NCBI GenBank assembly: GCA_020721255.1
Contig: DYND01000006.1
Coordinates: 1-64,000 of the forward strand
Length of the DNA stretch: 64,000 bases
From: Chlorobium chlorochromatii
Lineage (GTDB): Bacteria > Bacteroidota > Chlorobiia > Chlorobiales > Chlorobiaceae
Direction: 5' to 3'
Shown here: piece after piece, positions 1 to 8,622 of the stretch
How the letters are laid out: every line of letters starts with the position of its first letter
Position numbering within the stretch: the stretch's first letter is position 1
The notes under the pieces: generated by a model
Told to the model about the DNA's origin: nothing
Database searches by the model: none
What the model saw: only the letters and a program-made list of their open reading frames with translations
Translations under genes and position numbers: made by a program

Positions 1-59
1 TTCTCAACTCCAGAGGCTTATGTAATTGATACGACGAATCTCCACAGGTATCCCGGTTA

Positions 60-560
60 TCAGGAGATTGCGAATTCTGAGAGATAGGTTTTAATCGACT
101 GATGCTTGCCAAGATTGAGCTTTTTGTGCATTCTGTAGCGAATACTCTCCATTCCTCTTGTTGATATACCAACAGCACGCCCAATCTCTTTTGTGTCATA
201 ATTCAGCTTTACAAGCAAACTGATTTTCAGTTCCCGCTGATTCAGATTTGCATGCTTTTTCTGCAGTTTCGAAAGAAAAACCGAATCAGATTCTGTTAAC
301 TCCATGTTCAAGCGCTTCTCAATAGTTTCAGTTTCAATTAAACTTAAACAGGAGTCAGTCATTCCTCTTTTAACGGTAGTGTCAATATCGAGTGCATGAA
401 TCTGGTCAAGCAAATTACGCAATGACGATGTCTTTTCGGCGATTGCCGTTGAGATTCTCGTCAGCTCCAAATCCTGATTTGTCACTCTTTCTCTGAGTTC
501 TGCAATCTCTTGTTCATACTCTGCCAGAGATTTTTTTTCTACGCTTTGAGATGTATTCAT
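60..560 (-). CDS. Short LuxR-type (GerE-like) HTH regulator
   Basis: The 166-residue protein has a charged, probably coiled-coil N-terminal half and a C-terminal helix-turn-helix of the LuxR/GerE kind. The motif runs LNQRELKISLLVKLNYDTKEIG, then ISTRGMESIRYRMHKKL (about residues 107-150). No receiver or sensor domain is present. Almost its whole length matches the last 150 residues of the 424-residue protein at 1996-3270, so the two are paralogues. It is probably a DNA-binding transcription factor, and its lack of a sensor module means it could act constitutively or compete with the longer paralogue (inference). The stop lies 60 bases from the window edge, so any downstream partner is out of view. 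Confidence 0.75.
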   Translation of the reverse strand: MNTSQSVEKKSLAEYEQEIAELRERVTNQDLELTRISTAIAEKTSSLRNLLDQIHALDIDTTVKRGMTDSCLSLIETETIEKRLNMELTESDSVFLSKLQKKHANLNQRELKISLLVKLNYDTKEIGRAVGISTRGMESIRYRMHKKLNLGKHQSIKTYLSEFAIS

Positions 561-1097
561 GGTTTTTTATAAAGGTTGTGGATGAGTTTTATGAAAATTA
601 CACGACACAAAACATTTTTTACATCTTTTTATTATATAAAATTAATTAAAAACGATTAATCTCTCTTACAATTACTTTAGTCCTGTTTTTTAAATACGTT
701 ACTTTAGTTTACCAACATTTATCACAATCCTATTGCCAAAGAAGTACTCTATAGAATTACTTTTGTTAATCATTGCTGTAACGCTTTCTGCGTAATTGTT
801 GTGACGTGTTCATAGAAGTAATATTTGTTTTTTTTATGAGAATTGCAAAAAAACTTCATTTTTCTGCGTAGAAATATACATGAATTTATTTTATACGCTG
901 CACTGATATTTTATTATCGCGTAATACTTATGCCGGATGGCGTATTTTTATGTTAATTTCCACTATCGATACTATTATTTATGATGTTTTTTCACTGTTA
1001 TGCGGTTATCTAACACAAAGTCGTGTTGAATGTTCTCTGTATCTTTGCTGTCAAAATTAAGCTTTTTTAAACGGTTGTAATCTTTCATCGTTTTTGT
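561..1097. other. AT-rich intergenic region, no gene seen
   Basis: This 537-base stretch lies between a leftward regulator and the rightward lipid kinase, so it should hold both promoters. It is very AT-rich, with several T and A runs, and has no open frame with coding character in either strand. A weak hairpin-like patch lies near 921-952. I see no tRNA, repeat or riboswitch in it. Confidence 0.5.
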
Positions 1098-2015
1098 ATG
1101 AAGGACATTTTCGCTCATTATCTCTTTATTTTTAATCCAGTGGCTGATAAAGGCAGGGCAATGCGCCAGAAGTCATGGTTGCAGGATCTGTTAGCCGGTC
1201 GGCGCAATGCCTCGCTGTTAAGCACGATGTATGCTGGTCATGCCAGCGATATTGCGCGTACGGCAATGGATAAAACGGATTGTATTATTGCCTGTGGTGG
1301 AGACGGAACGCTGCACGAGGTGGTTAATGCCGTTGTTGGTAAAGGGGTCGCTGTTGGTATTCTGCCAATGGGTTCAGCAAATGATTTTGTGAAAACACTC
1401 TATTCTCCTGCAATGCCGCCACTTGGCATAGCACATTTTTTTATGAACAACAGTAAAGATATTGATGTAGGTTTTGTTACTGAGAGTGCTGGAAGGCAAC
1501 ACTATTTTATCAACTCGATGGGGCTTGGTTTTACCGGTCGGATTGCACAATGTGTCAAACAGACTCGTTGGCTTAAAGGCGAACTGCTTTATGTGTATGC
1601 ACTATTTGTTGTGTTACTGCGCTATCAGCCAATGCACTTGCATGTAACACTGATGCAGGAGGATAAAATTGTGGAGCTGGATGAGCCTATTTTTGCTGTT
1701 TCAATAGCGAATGGAGCGATTGAGGGTGGGAAGTTTCGCATTGCCCCTTTGGCGGATCTCTCTGATGGATTACTTGATATTGCGCTGCTTAAAGCAGTAC
1801 CAAAACGAAAACTCTTTCGCTATGTGCTTAAATACATGCGTGGCACTCATATTGATGATCCGCAAGTGCTGTACTATAAGGTAAAATCTTTAGCAATAAC
1901 AATTACAAAACCAGAGGTGATGCACCTTGATGGCGAAGTGTTCGACAACATTGCCGGACGCATGACTATCGAGGTTATACCTAATGCGTTAACCGTCATA
2001 GGCATTCAGGAATAA
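1098..2015 (+). CDS. Diacylglycerol kinase / YegS-family lipid kinase
   Basis: This is a 305-residue DAGK catalytic-domain protein. The ATP-binding signature GGDGTLHE is at residues 67-74 and the MGSANDF loop at 91-97, as in bacterial DgkB/YegS/BmrU-type soluble lipid kinases. These phosphorylate diacylglycerol or related lipids and recycle or modify membrane lipids; the exact substrate cannot be read from sequence. Length and domain order are normal for the family. No clear Shine-Dalgarno sequence precedes the ATG. The gene sits between two leftward paralogous regulators, and its last 20 bases overlap the convergent end of the longer one. Confidence 0.88.
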   Translation: MKDIFAHYLFIFNPVADKGRAMRQKSWLQDLLAGRRNASLLSTMYAGHASDIARTAMDKTDCIIACGGDGTLHEVVNAVVGKGVAVGILPMGSANDFVKTLYSPAMPPLGIAHFFMNNSKDIDVGFVTESAGRQHYFINSMGLGFTGRIAQCVKQTRWLKGELLYVYALFVVLLRYQPMHLHVTLMQEDKIVELDEPIFAVSIANGAIEGGKFRIAPLADLSDGLLDIALLKAVPKRKLFRYVLKYMRGTHIDDPQVLYYKVKSLAITITKPEVMHLDGEVFDNIAGRMTIEVIPNALTVIGIQE

Positions 2016-3270
2016 TCAGTTCTGCGAAGAACATTTTGATAGACTGATGTTTCGCCAGGCCTAATTTTTTATGTAACCTGTAACGCGTACTTTCCATACC
2101 TCTTGTTGAAATATTCATCAACGAAGCAATCTCGGTTGTGTCATAGTTCAGTTTGATCATAAGTCCTATTTTTTGTTCCCGTTTGGTAAGTTGTGGGAAT
2201 TTTTTCTGCAGAAATGATAAAAAAAGTTCATCGGATTTGTTCAACTCTCTGTTGAGCTGTTCTTCGATAGTTTTTTCTGTATCAATCAAGTGCGCGCATG
2301 AGGTTGTAATGCCATCTTTCAGAATAGGATCGATATCAAGAGAGTAAATATGGTCAAGCAATATTTGAACCCCATTATTGTTTTCAGTAGCGGTTATTGA
2401 TCGTGTGGCCAATTCACGATCTTGCGCTTTTATCCTTGTTATCAATGCGGCATTCTCTTTTTCGAGTCCTCGAATCACTTTTTTTTGTGTTTCAGCTTGC
2501 GCATTCATTTTAATAGTCATCTGTGTTATACGATAATCACAACTGTGCTGTACCATTTTTCTTTCGTTTTCGCGCTCTTTTTCTTTTTCACTCAAGTCAA
2601 CACGAAAACATTCCAGTGCTTTAAAAAAATGGTAGTAAGGGTGATCAGATGGTGGTGATAATATGGGTTCATCAAGCATATTCAGCCATGATATTTTGGC
2701 AATTGCCTGTAAATACTCTTTTTGCCATAATATATCGGTGCATTGATCATCAATGTTCAATGCATCATGCGATGCGTTGTTGTTTTTAAAGGTTAGAACA
2801 CTTTGCAGGGCATCATCATAACTTTTGAGCAACGTCACAGAGATATTTGCAGGAGCAATTGCTGAAAACATTTCTACTGTCGTGTACATTGTTTCTGCGA
2901 TATTATAAAAACAAACACGGCCAATCATTGGACACCAGTTAAAAAGAAGTGCTGTAATGGCTTGCTTATATTTGGAGGTGATGTTTTTAACATGCCTAAG
3001 GTTAAACAGAATATGAAATGTTTTTTCCTTCAAGCCACTTTCAGCCATTACAACTTGTAAAAGCTCTACGTCCATAAAGTCAAGCTCTATCTCTTTGGTG
3101 GTCTCAATCCAGATATGTACGATATCACTATCAACAACATTCATACACTTGGTGTATCCCAGTGCTTTGTGCTGCTTTTTCCAGTGGCTTTTTTCGGTGA
3201 TCGCAGGCATATGCTCTTGTTGTTCTACGGTTAGTATTGTTGTTGTGATATCTTTTTTCTGCTCTATCAC
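1996..3270 (-). CDS. LuxR-type regulator with N-terminal sensor-like domain
   Basis: The 424-residue protein has three parts. Residues about 30-155 form a compact alpha/beta domain that looks STAS/SpoIIAA-like (weak resemblance only). Residues about 215-300 are a charged heptad-rich stretch, a probable coiled coil. The C-terminal 130 residues are a LuxR/GerE-type HTH (KREQKIGLMIKLNYDTTEI, then ISTRGMESTRYRLHKKL). The C-terminal half is closely similar to the 166-residue protein at 60-560, including the KHQSIK ending. It is likely a transcription factor that takes a protein-protein or ligand signal through its N-terminus. The 3' end overlaps the lipid kinase gene by 20 bases in the convergent orientation. 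Confidence 0.75.
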   Translation of the reverse strand: MIEQKKDITTTILTVEQQEHMPAITEKSHWKKQHKALGYTKCMNVVDSDIVHIWIETTKEIELDFMDVELLQVVMAESGLKEKTFHILFNLRHVKNITSKYKQAITALLFNWCPMIGRVCFYNIAETMYTTVEMFSAIAPANISVTLLKSYDDALQSVLTFKNNNASHDALNIDDQCTDILWQKEYLQAIAKISWLNMLDEPILSPPSDHPYYHFFKALECFRVDLSEKEKERENERKMVQHSCDYRITQMTIKMNAQAETQKKVIRGLEKENAALITRIKAQDRELATRSITATENNNGVQILLDHIYSLDIDPILKDGITTSCAHLIDTEKTIEEQLNRELNKSDELFLSFLQKKFPQLTKREQKIGLMIKLNYDTTEIASLMNISTRGMESTRYRLHKKLGLAKHQSIKMFFAELIIPECL

Positions 3271-3809
3271 CTTGGCACAGTCAAGCTTATACTGGCAAAT
3301 GATATGCTGAGCGAAGCGAAAAATTCACTTTACAGTCTAATCTCCAGCGATAAACTGTGCAGATTAATGCTTTGCTTCAGTCAGCATGACAGAAAGAGTT
3401 GGATCCGACACTGCATTTGCTGCTTTTTTTTTCGATATCCAAGAATATAGTTATATATGAATTATTTGAAACTTTAATTATTTTATATCTGTTTACTCTT
3501 TACAGACAGGAACTTTTTTGATTCTTGTGTTGCTTGAACATTGCTAAACCGTTAAAAAACGATTTGTACTGCAAGCGACTTGTTTAAAAAACTATGCATA
3601 TAACCCATATTTCTTCTAAACGTTGACCTGCAAAATACGCAGTGACAACAATAAATCAACTCTTCATGTTCGGATAAGTTGAAAAAGCGTGCGCACTTAC
3701 TTTGAATGAGAAAATGACGCCATTTCTGCAGTATTCCGTGAATTTAAAGAACCCGCAGAAACATACTCCATCGCGTCCTGCTTCCTGAATGGCTCCATTC
3801 GAGGATGTG
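3271..3809. other. Intergenic region with dispersed repeat and degenerate palindrome
   Basis: This 539-base gap lies between two leftward genes (tatC upstream, the regulator downstream) and has no credible ORF. Around 3302-3396 an imperfect palindrome is visible: tgctgagcgaagc on the left and gcttcagtcagca on the right, enclosing smaller aatct/agatt arms. It looks like a decayed palindromic repeat. At 3622-3659 there is a 38-base element repeated at 22900-22937, listed separately. The promoter of the leftward regulator should lie in the 3271-3500 part. Confidence 0.5.
3622..3659 (+). repeat. 38-bp dispersed repeat, copy 1
   Basis: The element begins gttgacctgcaaaatacgc and ends aataaatcaa. 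It matches 22900-22937 at 35 of 38 positions with no gaps, and the three differences are all transitions. The flanks beyond it are not clearly similar. It has a TTGACC-like start but points away from a gene start here, so a simple promoter role is unlikely for this copy. Confidence 0.7.
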
Positions 3810-4664
3810 TTATTTCAGCGACGCATTTTTGCGATTGACTTGGGCTGAAATGAGAATGCTTAGTTCATAAAGCAAAATCATTGGCACCCCGATAATAAGT
3901 TGCGTCACAAGATCGGTTGATGGTGTTACAACCGCCGCCACAATCAGCAGAACAACAATAGCGTGTTTGCGGTAAAAGCGCATGAACGCGGGCGTTAAAA
4001 GCCCTATTTTTGAGAGGATATAGGAGATGAAGGGGAGTTCAAACACCAGTCCGGTAGTCAGCAGTGTGCCAATAAAAAAGCTGATATAATCTTGAACTGA
4101 GATGTTGTTTTTAATCAGATTTGAGCCAAAGCCCGCAAAGAATTGCAGAGAAATCGGCAGAAAAACAAAATAGCCAAATGCAATACCAGAAAAGAAGCAG
4201 AGTGAGATAAAGAGTATAGAAAAACGGCTCGCTTTGCGCTCGTGCTCGTGCAGCGCTGGAGCTATAAACTGCCAGAGTTGCCAGGCAATAAAGGGGAATG
4301 CAAGAATGAAGCCAGCAAAAAAAACCACCTGCAAGTAGAGCGAAACCTGACCGTACGGGACCAGGTTTTGCAGTACCAGCGTATCACTGCTGCGCTTCAG
4401 TGGCCCGATAATAACCTCATTGACCAGAAAATCCGCATAACTGGCGCACAACGCCATTACAATCACCAATGCAATCGCTGATTGTATAAGCCGCGAACGT
4501 ATTTCATCGAGATGCCCTATAAAGCTCATCTCATGCTCATGATCTGGTTCCGGTTCTGGTGTCTCTGTTCCGGGTTCAGTAATAATCGTGTTCTGCTGAT
4601 TTTCTTCAGTAAATTTTGCTAATGCGGTTGTCTCTATTTCCTGACTCATGGGTGGTTTATGCAA
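3810..4664 (-). CDS. tatC: Sec-independent protein translocase TatC
   Basis: This 284-residue integral membrane protein is the substrate-receptor core of the twin-arginine translocase, which exports folded proteins across the inner membrane. The conserved N-terminal block MSFIGHLDEIRSRLI precedes six hydrophobic segments. Family features such as FPFIAWQLWQFIAPALHEHE and the late VVTPSTD stretch are present. About 45 acidic residues precede the core, a longer tail than in E. coli TatC. An alternative ATG lies five codons downstream (4649). No tatA/tatB gene is adjacent. It is divergent from the prenyl synthase across 266 bases. Confidence 0.95.
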   Translation of the reverse strand: MHKPPMSQEIETTALAKFTEENQQNTIITEPGTETPEPEPDHEHEMSFIGHLDEIRSRLIQSAIALVIVMALCASYADFLVNEVIIGPLKRSSDTLVLQNLVPYGQVSLYLQVVFFAGFILAFPFIAWQLWQFIAPALHEHERKASRFSILFISLCFFSGIAFGYFVFLPISLQFFAGFGSNLIKNNISVQDYISFFIGTLLTTGLVFELPFISYILSKIGLLTPAFMRFYRKHAIVVLLIVAAVVTPSTDLVTQLIIGVPMILLYELSILISAQVNRKNASLK

Positions 4665-4930
4665 ATGAAGTAAGACACAGGATTATCTATGAAAACACTT
4701 GTTGTTGGTAGTAAAACATCCTTTCGGTGTTTCTATCGCGTCGTCTCTCTTATTCTCAAAGCGTTTACAGCAAATTTTAGAGCGATTCTTGTAAAACATA
4801 GCAACAAAGATTCATGCAGACAAAGAAAATGTTTCATTGCCACACTGGAGTGATCATTTTTTTTGCTCATTGAAATGTTATACTTTAAGCCTTTTAAGGC
4901 AGTTTATCATGATAAAAATCCGGGGAATTG

Positions 4931-5905
4931 GTGAATATTAAGGATGTTACTGCATCGGTTGCCGATGAAATTGAGCTGTTTCAGCAGCGCTATAAACAGG
5001 TGCTCTATTCGCGGAATACCCTGGTGGATAAGGTAACTCGTTATGTACTGAAACAGCAGGGCAAGCAGATTCGTCCTGCAATGGTGCTCCTCTCTGCACA
5101 GTTGTGCGGTGGTGTAACGGATTCAAGCTATCGTGCAGCCATTATGGTTGAGTTGCTCCATTCAGCAACGCTTATTCATGATGATGTTGTTGATGGTGCA
5201 GAAATGCGCCGTGGCTTACCTTCTATTAACGCATTGTGGAAAAATAAGATATCGGTCTTGATGGGCGATTATCTCCTCTCTCGCGGTCTTCTCTACTCGC
5301 TTGATCACAACGATTATGGTTTTCTCCATCTCGTCTCGGAAGCGGTACGCAGAATGAGTGAAGGTGAGATTCTGCAGATTCAGAAAACCCGAAGCCTCGA
5401 TATTACGGAAGAGGATTATCTGAGTGTTATTTCCGATAAAACAGCCTCGCTGATTTCATCATCGTGTGCTATGGGTGCGCAGAGTGCAACGGCTGATGAG
5501 TCAAAAATTGCTTGTTTGAAAAGTTATGGTGAATATCTTGGCCTTGCCTTCCAGATTCGTGACGATCTGCTTGATTATACTGGCGACTCTAAAAAAACCG
5601 GTAAGCAGATGGGCATTGATATCAAAGATAAAAAGATTACGCTGCCACTCATTTATGCGTTGCGAAATGCACCGATTTCCGAACAAAACCACATTCGTTC
5701 TATTTTGAAAAGTTCACGCAAAAGAGCAATAAAAAGTGGTGAAGTGATTGCATTTGTTCGCGCAAAAGGCGGGCTTGAGTATGCTTCAGGCGTTGCTGAA
5801 GAGCTTGCGGCTAAAGCAGTTGCATCCATCAGTACCTTTGCTGAGAGTGCCGCAAAAACATCGTTACTGCGGCTTGTTGATTTTGTGATGGTGAGGCAGT
5901 ATTAA
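4931..5905 (+). CDS. Long-chain all-trans polyprenyl diphosphate synthase
   Basis: This class of enzyme condenses isopentenyl diphosphate onto an allylic primer, giving the C35-C45 tail of menaquinone or related lipids. Both aspartate-rich motifs are present: IHDDVVDGAEMRRG (first) and QIRDDLLDYTGD (second). GKQIRPAMVLLSAQL is typical of the IspB/SdsA-type long-chain synthases. Length is about 324 residues. The start is taken as GTG at 4931, with a ggggaa stretch 5-8 bases upstream; a TTG directly before it (4928) is possible. The product chain length cannot be fixed from sequence. The PASTA gene follows after 33 bases and may be cotranscribed. Confidence 0.9.
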   Translation: MNIKDVTASVADEIELFQQRYKQVLYSRNTLVDKVTRYVLKQQGKQIRPAMVLLSAQLCGGVTDSSYRAAIMVELLHSATLIHDDVVDGAEMRRGLPSINALWKNKISVLMGDYLLSRGLLYSLDHNDYGFLHLVSEAVRRMSEGEILQIQKTRSLDITEEDYLSVISDKTASLISSSCAMGAQSATADESKIACLKSYGEYLGLAFQIRDDLLDYTGDSKKTGKQMGIDIKDKKITLPLIYALRNAPISEQNHIRSILKSSRKRAIKSGEVIAFVRAKGGLEYASGVAEELAAKAVASISTFAESAAKTSLLRLVDFVMVRQY

Positions 5906-5938
5906 GTTTTTGAGCAGATACTAACAGTTATTAGTACA

Positions 5939-6676
5939 ATGAAAAAAGCGGTTCTTCTTGTTCTTCTCTTGATTGGTGCAATCATCATTTTCGATAAAAT
6001 TCTTATGCCGCTTTACATTGCACAAGGCAGTTCGAGGGTGGTGCCTGATGTAACCAATATGGATTATGAGAATGCGGCACAGAAATTACGGCAGTCAGGC
6101 TTTGAAGCCAAAAAAAGCTACAACGTCAAATATCTTAGCAATGTGGATTCCAATCTGGTTATCTCCCAAATGCCTTTAGCCGGATTGGAGGTAAAGCCTG
6201 GCAGAAACGTTTATCTGGTGGTGAACCGTCGTGATAAGCCAAGCTTTCCTATGCCCGATTTTATTGGACGTCCTGAGTTTGATGCCCTTCAGGCGGCAGC
6301 TCGTATGAATATTCTGCTGAGTGATGTACAGCTCAGCACAGTAACAAATTCAGAGGATAACGGCAAAGTGCTCAGCCAGTCAATTCCAGCACAGACCATG
6401 GTGAAGGCAGGTGCTTCAGTTTCCATTATTGTCGGTAAATATGAGGTATCGACAGTTGGCATAAGAAAAGTAGTGTTGCCCGATGTGCTTGGTATGTCGC
6501 TTGATCAAGCACAGCAGGTGTTGATTGACGCAGGTCTTAATCTTGGTAATGTTGTAACAGAGCACTCTGAACTGCTTGTACCAAATACCGTTATCAGCCA
6601 GAAGCCAGCCGTTGGTTCCTATATTTCACCAGAACAACCAATTGAATTAACCATTGTTACCGCAATCGCAGAGTAA
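5939..6676 (+). CDS. Membrane-anchored triple-PASTA protein
   Basis: The 245-residue protein has an N-terminal hydrophobic anchor (residues 4-20) and three PASTA domains, at about 33-98, 102-168 and 174-243. Each has the usual pattern of P-D-x-x-G/N-x at the start and a QxPxxGxxVxxG-like turn near the end (SQMPLAGLEVKPG, SQSIPAQTMVKAG, SQKPAVGSYISPE). PASTA domains bind peptidoglycan or beta-lactams and usually sit on Ser/Thr kinases or penicillin-binding proteins. Here there is no kinase or transpeptidase part, so a structural or sensor role at the cell wall is inferred. It follows the prenyl synthase by 33 bases. Confidence 0.88.
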   Translation: MKKAVLLVLLLIGAIIIFDKILMPLYIAQGSSRVVPDVTNMDYENAAQKLRQSGFEAKKSYNVKYLSNVDSNLVISQMPLAGLEVKPGRNVYLVVNRRDKPSFPMPDFIGRPEFDALQAAARMNILLSDVQLSTVTNSEDNGKVLSQSIPAQTMVKAGASVSIIVGKYEVSTVGIRKVVLPDVLGMSLDQAQQVLIDAGLNLGNVVTEHSELLVPNTVISQKPAVGSYISPEQPIELTIVTAIAE

Positions 6677-6685
6677 TGAGCACGG

Positions 6686-6856
6686 CTATCGATAGTTGGT
6701 ATTTTTGTACTCTTCACGGAGATCTTTAATACCGGTTGTGCGGTCATTGCCATCGCTGATAATACCAAAATATTCAAGTATAATACGCCCGACAAGCCAT
6801 AAACCGGCAAATAGTAAGGCTATTGAAGTCCAAAGGCGATTTATGGTTTCTTTCAT
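6686..6856 (-). CDS. Small single-span membrane protein, 56 residues
   Basis: This short reading frame starts MKETINRLWTSIALLFAGLW and continues with one clear transmembrane helix (about residues 8-30), followed by a charged tail ending KDLREEYKNTNYR. The frame fills the gap between the PASTA gene and the MITE-like element almost exactly, and ends 9 bases from the convergent PASTA stop. The codon pattern and amphipathic tail look like a real protein. No Shine-Dalgarno sequence is obvious. I do not recognise a family; it is hypothetical. Confidence 0.6.
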   Translation of the reverse strand: MKETINRLWTSIALLFAGLWLVGRIILEYFGIISDGNDRTTGIKDLREEYKNTNYR

Positions 6857-6889
6857 TATATCGGTTGTGATAATCGGGGAATAACTTTA

Positions 6890-6992
6890 GGGCATCTCAA
6901 AAACTTAATTGTGCGTAACATCAAACTCTCTCTCGGAAATCCATCAGATTTCGTTATGAATTCGTGCTCACAATAATGTTTTTGAGATGCCC
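6890..6992. mobile_element. MITE-like element with 15-bp perfect terminal inverted repeats
   Basis: The left end gggcatctcaaaaac (6890-6904) and the right end gtttttgagatgccc (6978-6992) are perfect inverted repeats. Both sides are flanked by TTTA (6886-6889 and 6993-6996), a plausible 4-bp target duplication. The 73-base interior has no ORF, and parts of it are also inversely similar (aattgtg near the left end, cacaat near the right). The size and structure fit a non-autonomous miniature transposable element. It lies between the 3' end of the DUF2934 gene and the 5' end of the small membrane ORF, both leftward, so it could also act as a transcript terminator. Confidence 0.65.
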
Positions 6993-7017
6993 TTTAAAAA
7001 GCAAGAGGGCAAGCTGT

Positions 7018-7242
7018 TTATGACGCTTTAAAACACTCTTCTGCTTCACACCAGTCACTCAAGTCACTACCATCATCCTTTCCGTTTGCTTCCCAGCGGT
7101 AGTAGGCAGCAACCCTTATCTGCTCTTCACGCATTTCTGGTGTTATCTCAACAGTTTCAGCTTTTTTGCTTTTTTTGGCAGTTGTTTTCTTCTTTGACTC
7201 TTTTTCTACCGAAACCTCTTTTTCTGTTGCTTTCTTCGCCAT
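7018..7242 (-). CDS. DUF2934 family small protein
   Basis: The 74-residue protein has a Lys/Glu/Ala-rich N-terminal half ([12 protein letters not shown]) and a C-terminal DUF2934-like segment. That segment has the pattern [16 protein letters not shown], then [12 protein letters not shown], matching the family's xAYxxWExxGxPxGxDLxxWxxAE shape. Function is unknown. The basic leader could bind nucleic acid, or the protein could be a small stress-type protein (inference). A T-rich tract precedes the start on its own strand. Confidence 0.7.
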   Translation of the reverse strand: MAKKATEKEVSVEKESKKKTTAKKSKKAETVEITPEMREEQIRVAAYYRWEANGKDDGSDLSDWCEAEECFKAS

Positions 7243-7373
7243 AGTTAATGCCTTTTTTAATTGTTTATATAACGTAACTTATACAATTTTTTTAAAGAAA
7301 AAAAGTTACATCTGCGTTAAAAACGTGCTCTTTTATTCCAAGAGAAGAGTATAATTATTTTCAATTTTTTTTT

Positions 7374-8399
7374 TTAGCGTAATCGCTTGCCAAGCGCAGT
7401 AAATGAGATGACAAGCAAAATAGTGAGTGCCTGAATAATCATAAAAATATCTTTAGGAATCAAGGTGTTCACCGTTAAACCGCCGTAGTCGAGAAAACCG
7501 AAAAAAAGAGCAGCAAGCATAATCCATAATGGATGAGCACCCGCAAGCAGTGCAACTGCAATGCCAGTAAAGCCAATACCGCCGGTCATGCCGTTTTCAT
7601 AGTAGTGTCGGTAGCCTAGCACAATATTAGCAGCGCCCAATCCAGCAAAAGCACCACCCATACCCATAGCGAAAAGAGCGTGTTTTGTGGTGTTGATGCC
7701 GCCATAGTTTGCGGCGTCAGGTTGCAAGCCAGCCGCTCGCATTTCATAACCGAATCTCGATCGAAACAGGAAAACCCATAAGAGCAGTGCTGCGCCAACT
7801 GCCAGAAAGCTGCTGAGATTGGCTGGCGAATTTGCAAACCATCCGATAAGTTTGTCGATGGTTGGAATCTGCGCTACATCAATAATCTGTGGTGTGTGTA
7901 CTGTTGAGGGGACAGCAAAATGGTAGGTAAGAAAATAGCCGGTGATTCCTTGGGCAATAAAATTCAGCATAATGGTGCCAATCACTTCATTGACACCAAA
8001 TTGTGTTTTAAGCGCACCTGCAACAAGTGCCCAGCCAGCACCTGCAACCATTCCAGCCAGCGTGCAGAGTGAAATGGCTAAAACGGGAGGCAATGTTGTG
8101 GGTAGCATTATTCCTGCCAATGCCGCTGCAAAAGTTCCCATAAGCAGTTGTCCTTCAGCGCCAATATTAAAGAGGCGCATCTGAAAGGGGAGTGCAACTG
8201 CCAAACCCATGAGTATCAATGTTGTTGTTTTAAAAAGCAGTTGTCCAGCGCCGTAAGGCGAGGCAAAGGTTGCACGAAACATTTTCTGAAAAATTATCAG
8301 AGGATTATGACCTGTCAGTATAATAATGAGGCTGCTGACGGCGAGAGCGGAGATAAGGGAGATGAGTGGAATGAAAAAGCGTAGCTGCTTGCGATTCAT
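7374..8399 (-). CDS. ABC transporter permease, nucleoside/simple-sugar type
   Basis: This 341-residue polytopic membrane protein belongs to the BPD_transp_2 permease family. The conserved stretch ALPFQMRLFNIGAEGQLLMG and the later GIGFTGIAVALLAGAHPLW are hallmarks of YufP/NupP-like permeases, which work with a BMP-type binding lipoprotein, a double ATPase and a second permease to import nucleosides or related substrates. None of those partners is adjacent on either side, so it is either an orphan or its partners are encoded elsewhere. It is divergent from the rhodanese gene. Confidence 0.85.
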   Translation of the reverse strand: MNRKQLRFFIPLISLISALAVSSLIIILTGHNPLIIFQKMFRATFASPYGAGQLLFKTTTLILMGLAVALPFQMRLFNIGAEGQLLMGTFAAALAGIMLPTTLPPVLAISLCTLAGMVAGAGWALVAGALKTQFGVNEVIGTIMLNFIAQGITGYFLTYHFAVPSTVHTPQIIDVAQIPTIDKLIGWFANSPANLSSFLAVGAALLLWVFLFRSRFGYEMRAAGLQPDAANYGGINTTKHALFAMGMGGAFAGLGAANIVLGYRHYYENGMTGGIGFTGIAVALLAGAHPLWIMLAALFFGFLDYGGLTVNTLIPKDIFMIIQALTILLVISFTALGKRLR

Positions 8400-8463
8400 G
8401 GTGGTGTTCAGTCAGGTTAAGTGGACCCTTTCATGATAGTACAAAACTCATGACAAAAATCAG

Positions 8464-8516
8464 TTGCTCGTTACGCTTCTATTTTGTATAATATACCCAT
8501 ACATGGTATAGGTATA
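8464..8516 (+). promoter_or_regulatory. Promoter and operator-like dyad upstream of rhodanese
   Basis: A TTGCTC box (8464-8469) and a TATAAT box (8487-8492) are spaced by 17 bases and point to the rhodanese gene, about 125 bases upstream of its ATG. Immediately after and overlapping the -10 box is a dyad, tatacccatac (8492-8502) and gtataggtata (8506-8516), with 10 of 11 positions complementary around a 3-base centre. Its position near the expected start site suggests a repressor operator (inference). It could also affect the divergent permease gene. Confidence 0.5.
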
Positions 8517-8622
8517 TGGACTGGTGCTTGTTTTGGCTGTTCGGTTACAGTAAAATTAATCGGCACTTATCTATCTCATTTCGATTCAATAATAACTGAC
8601 ACTGCACACCCACACGACACTT

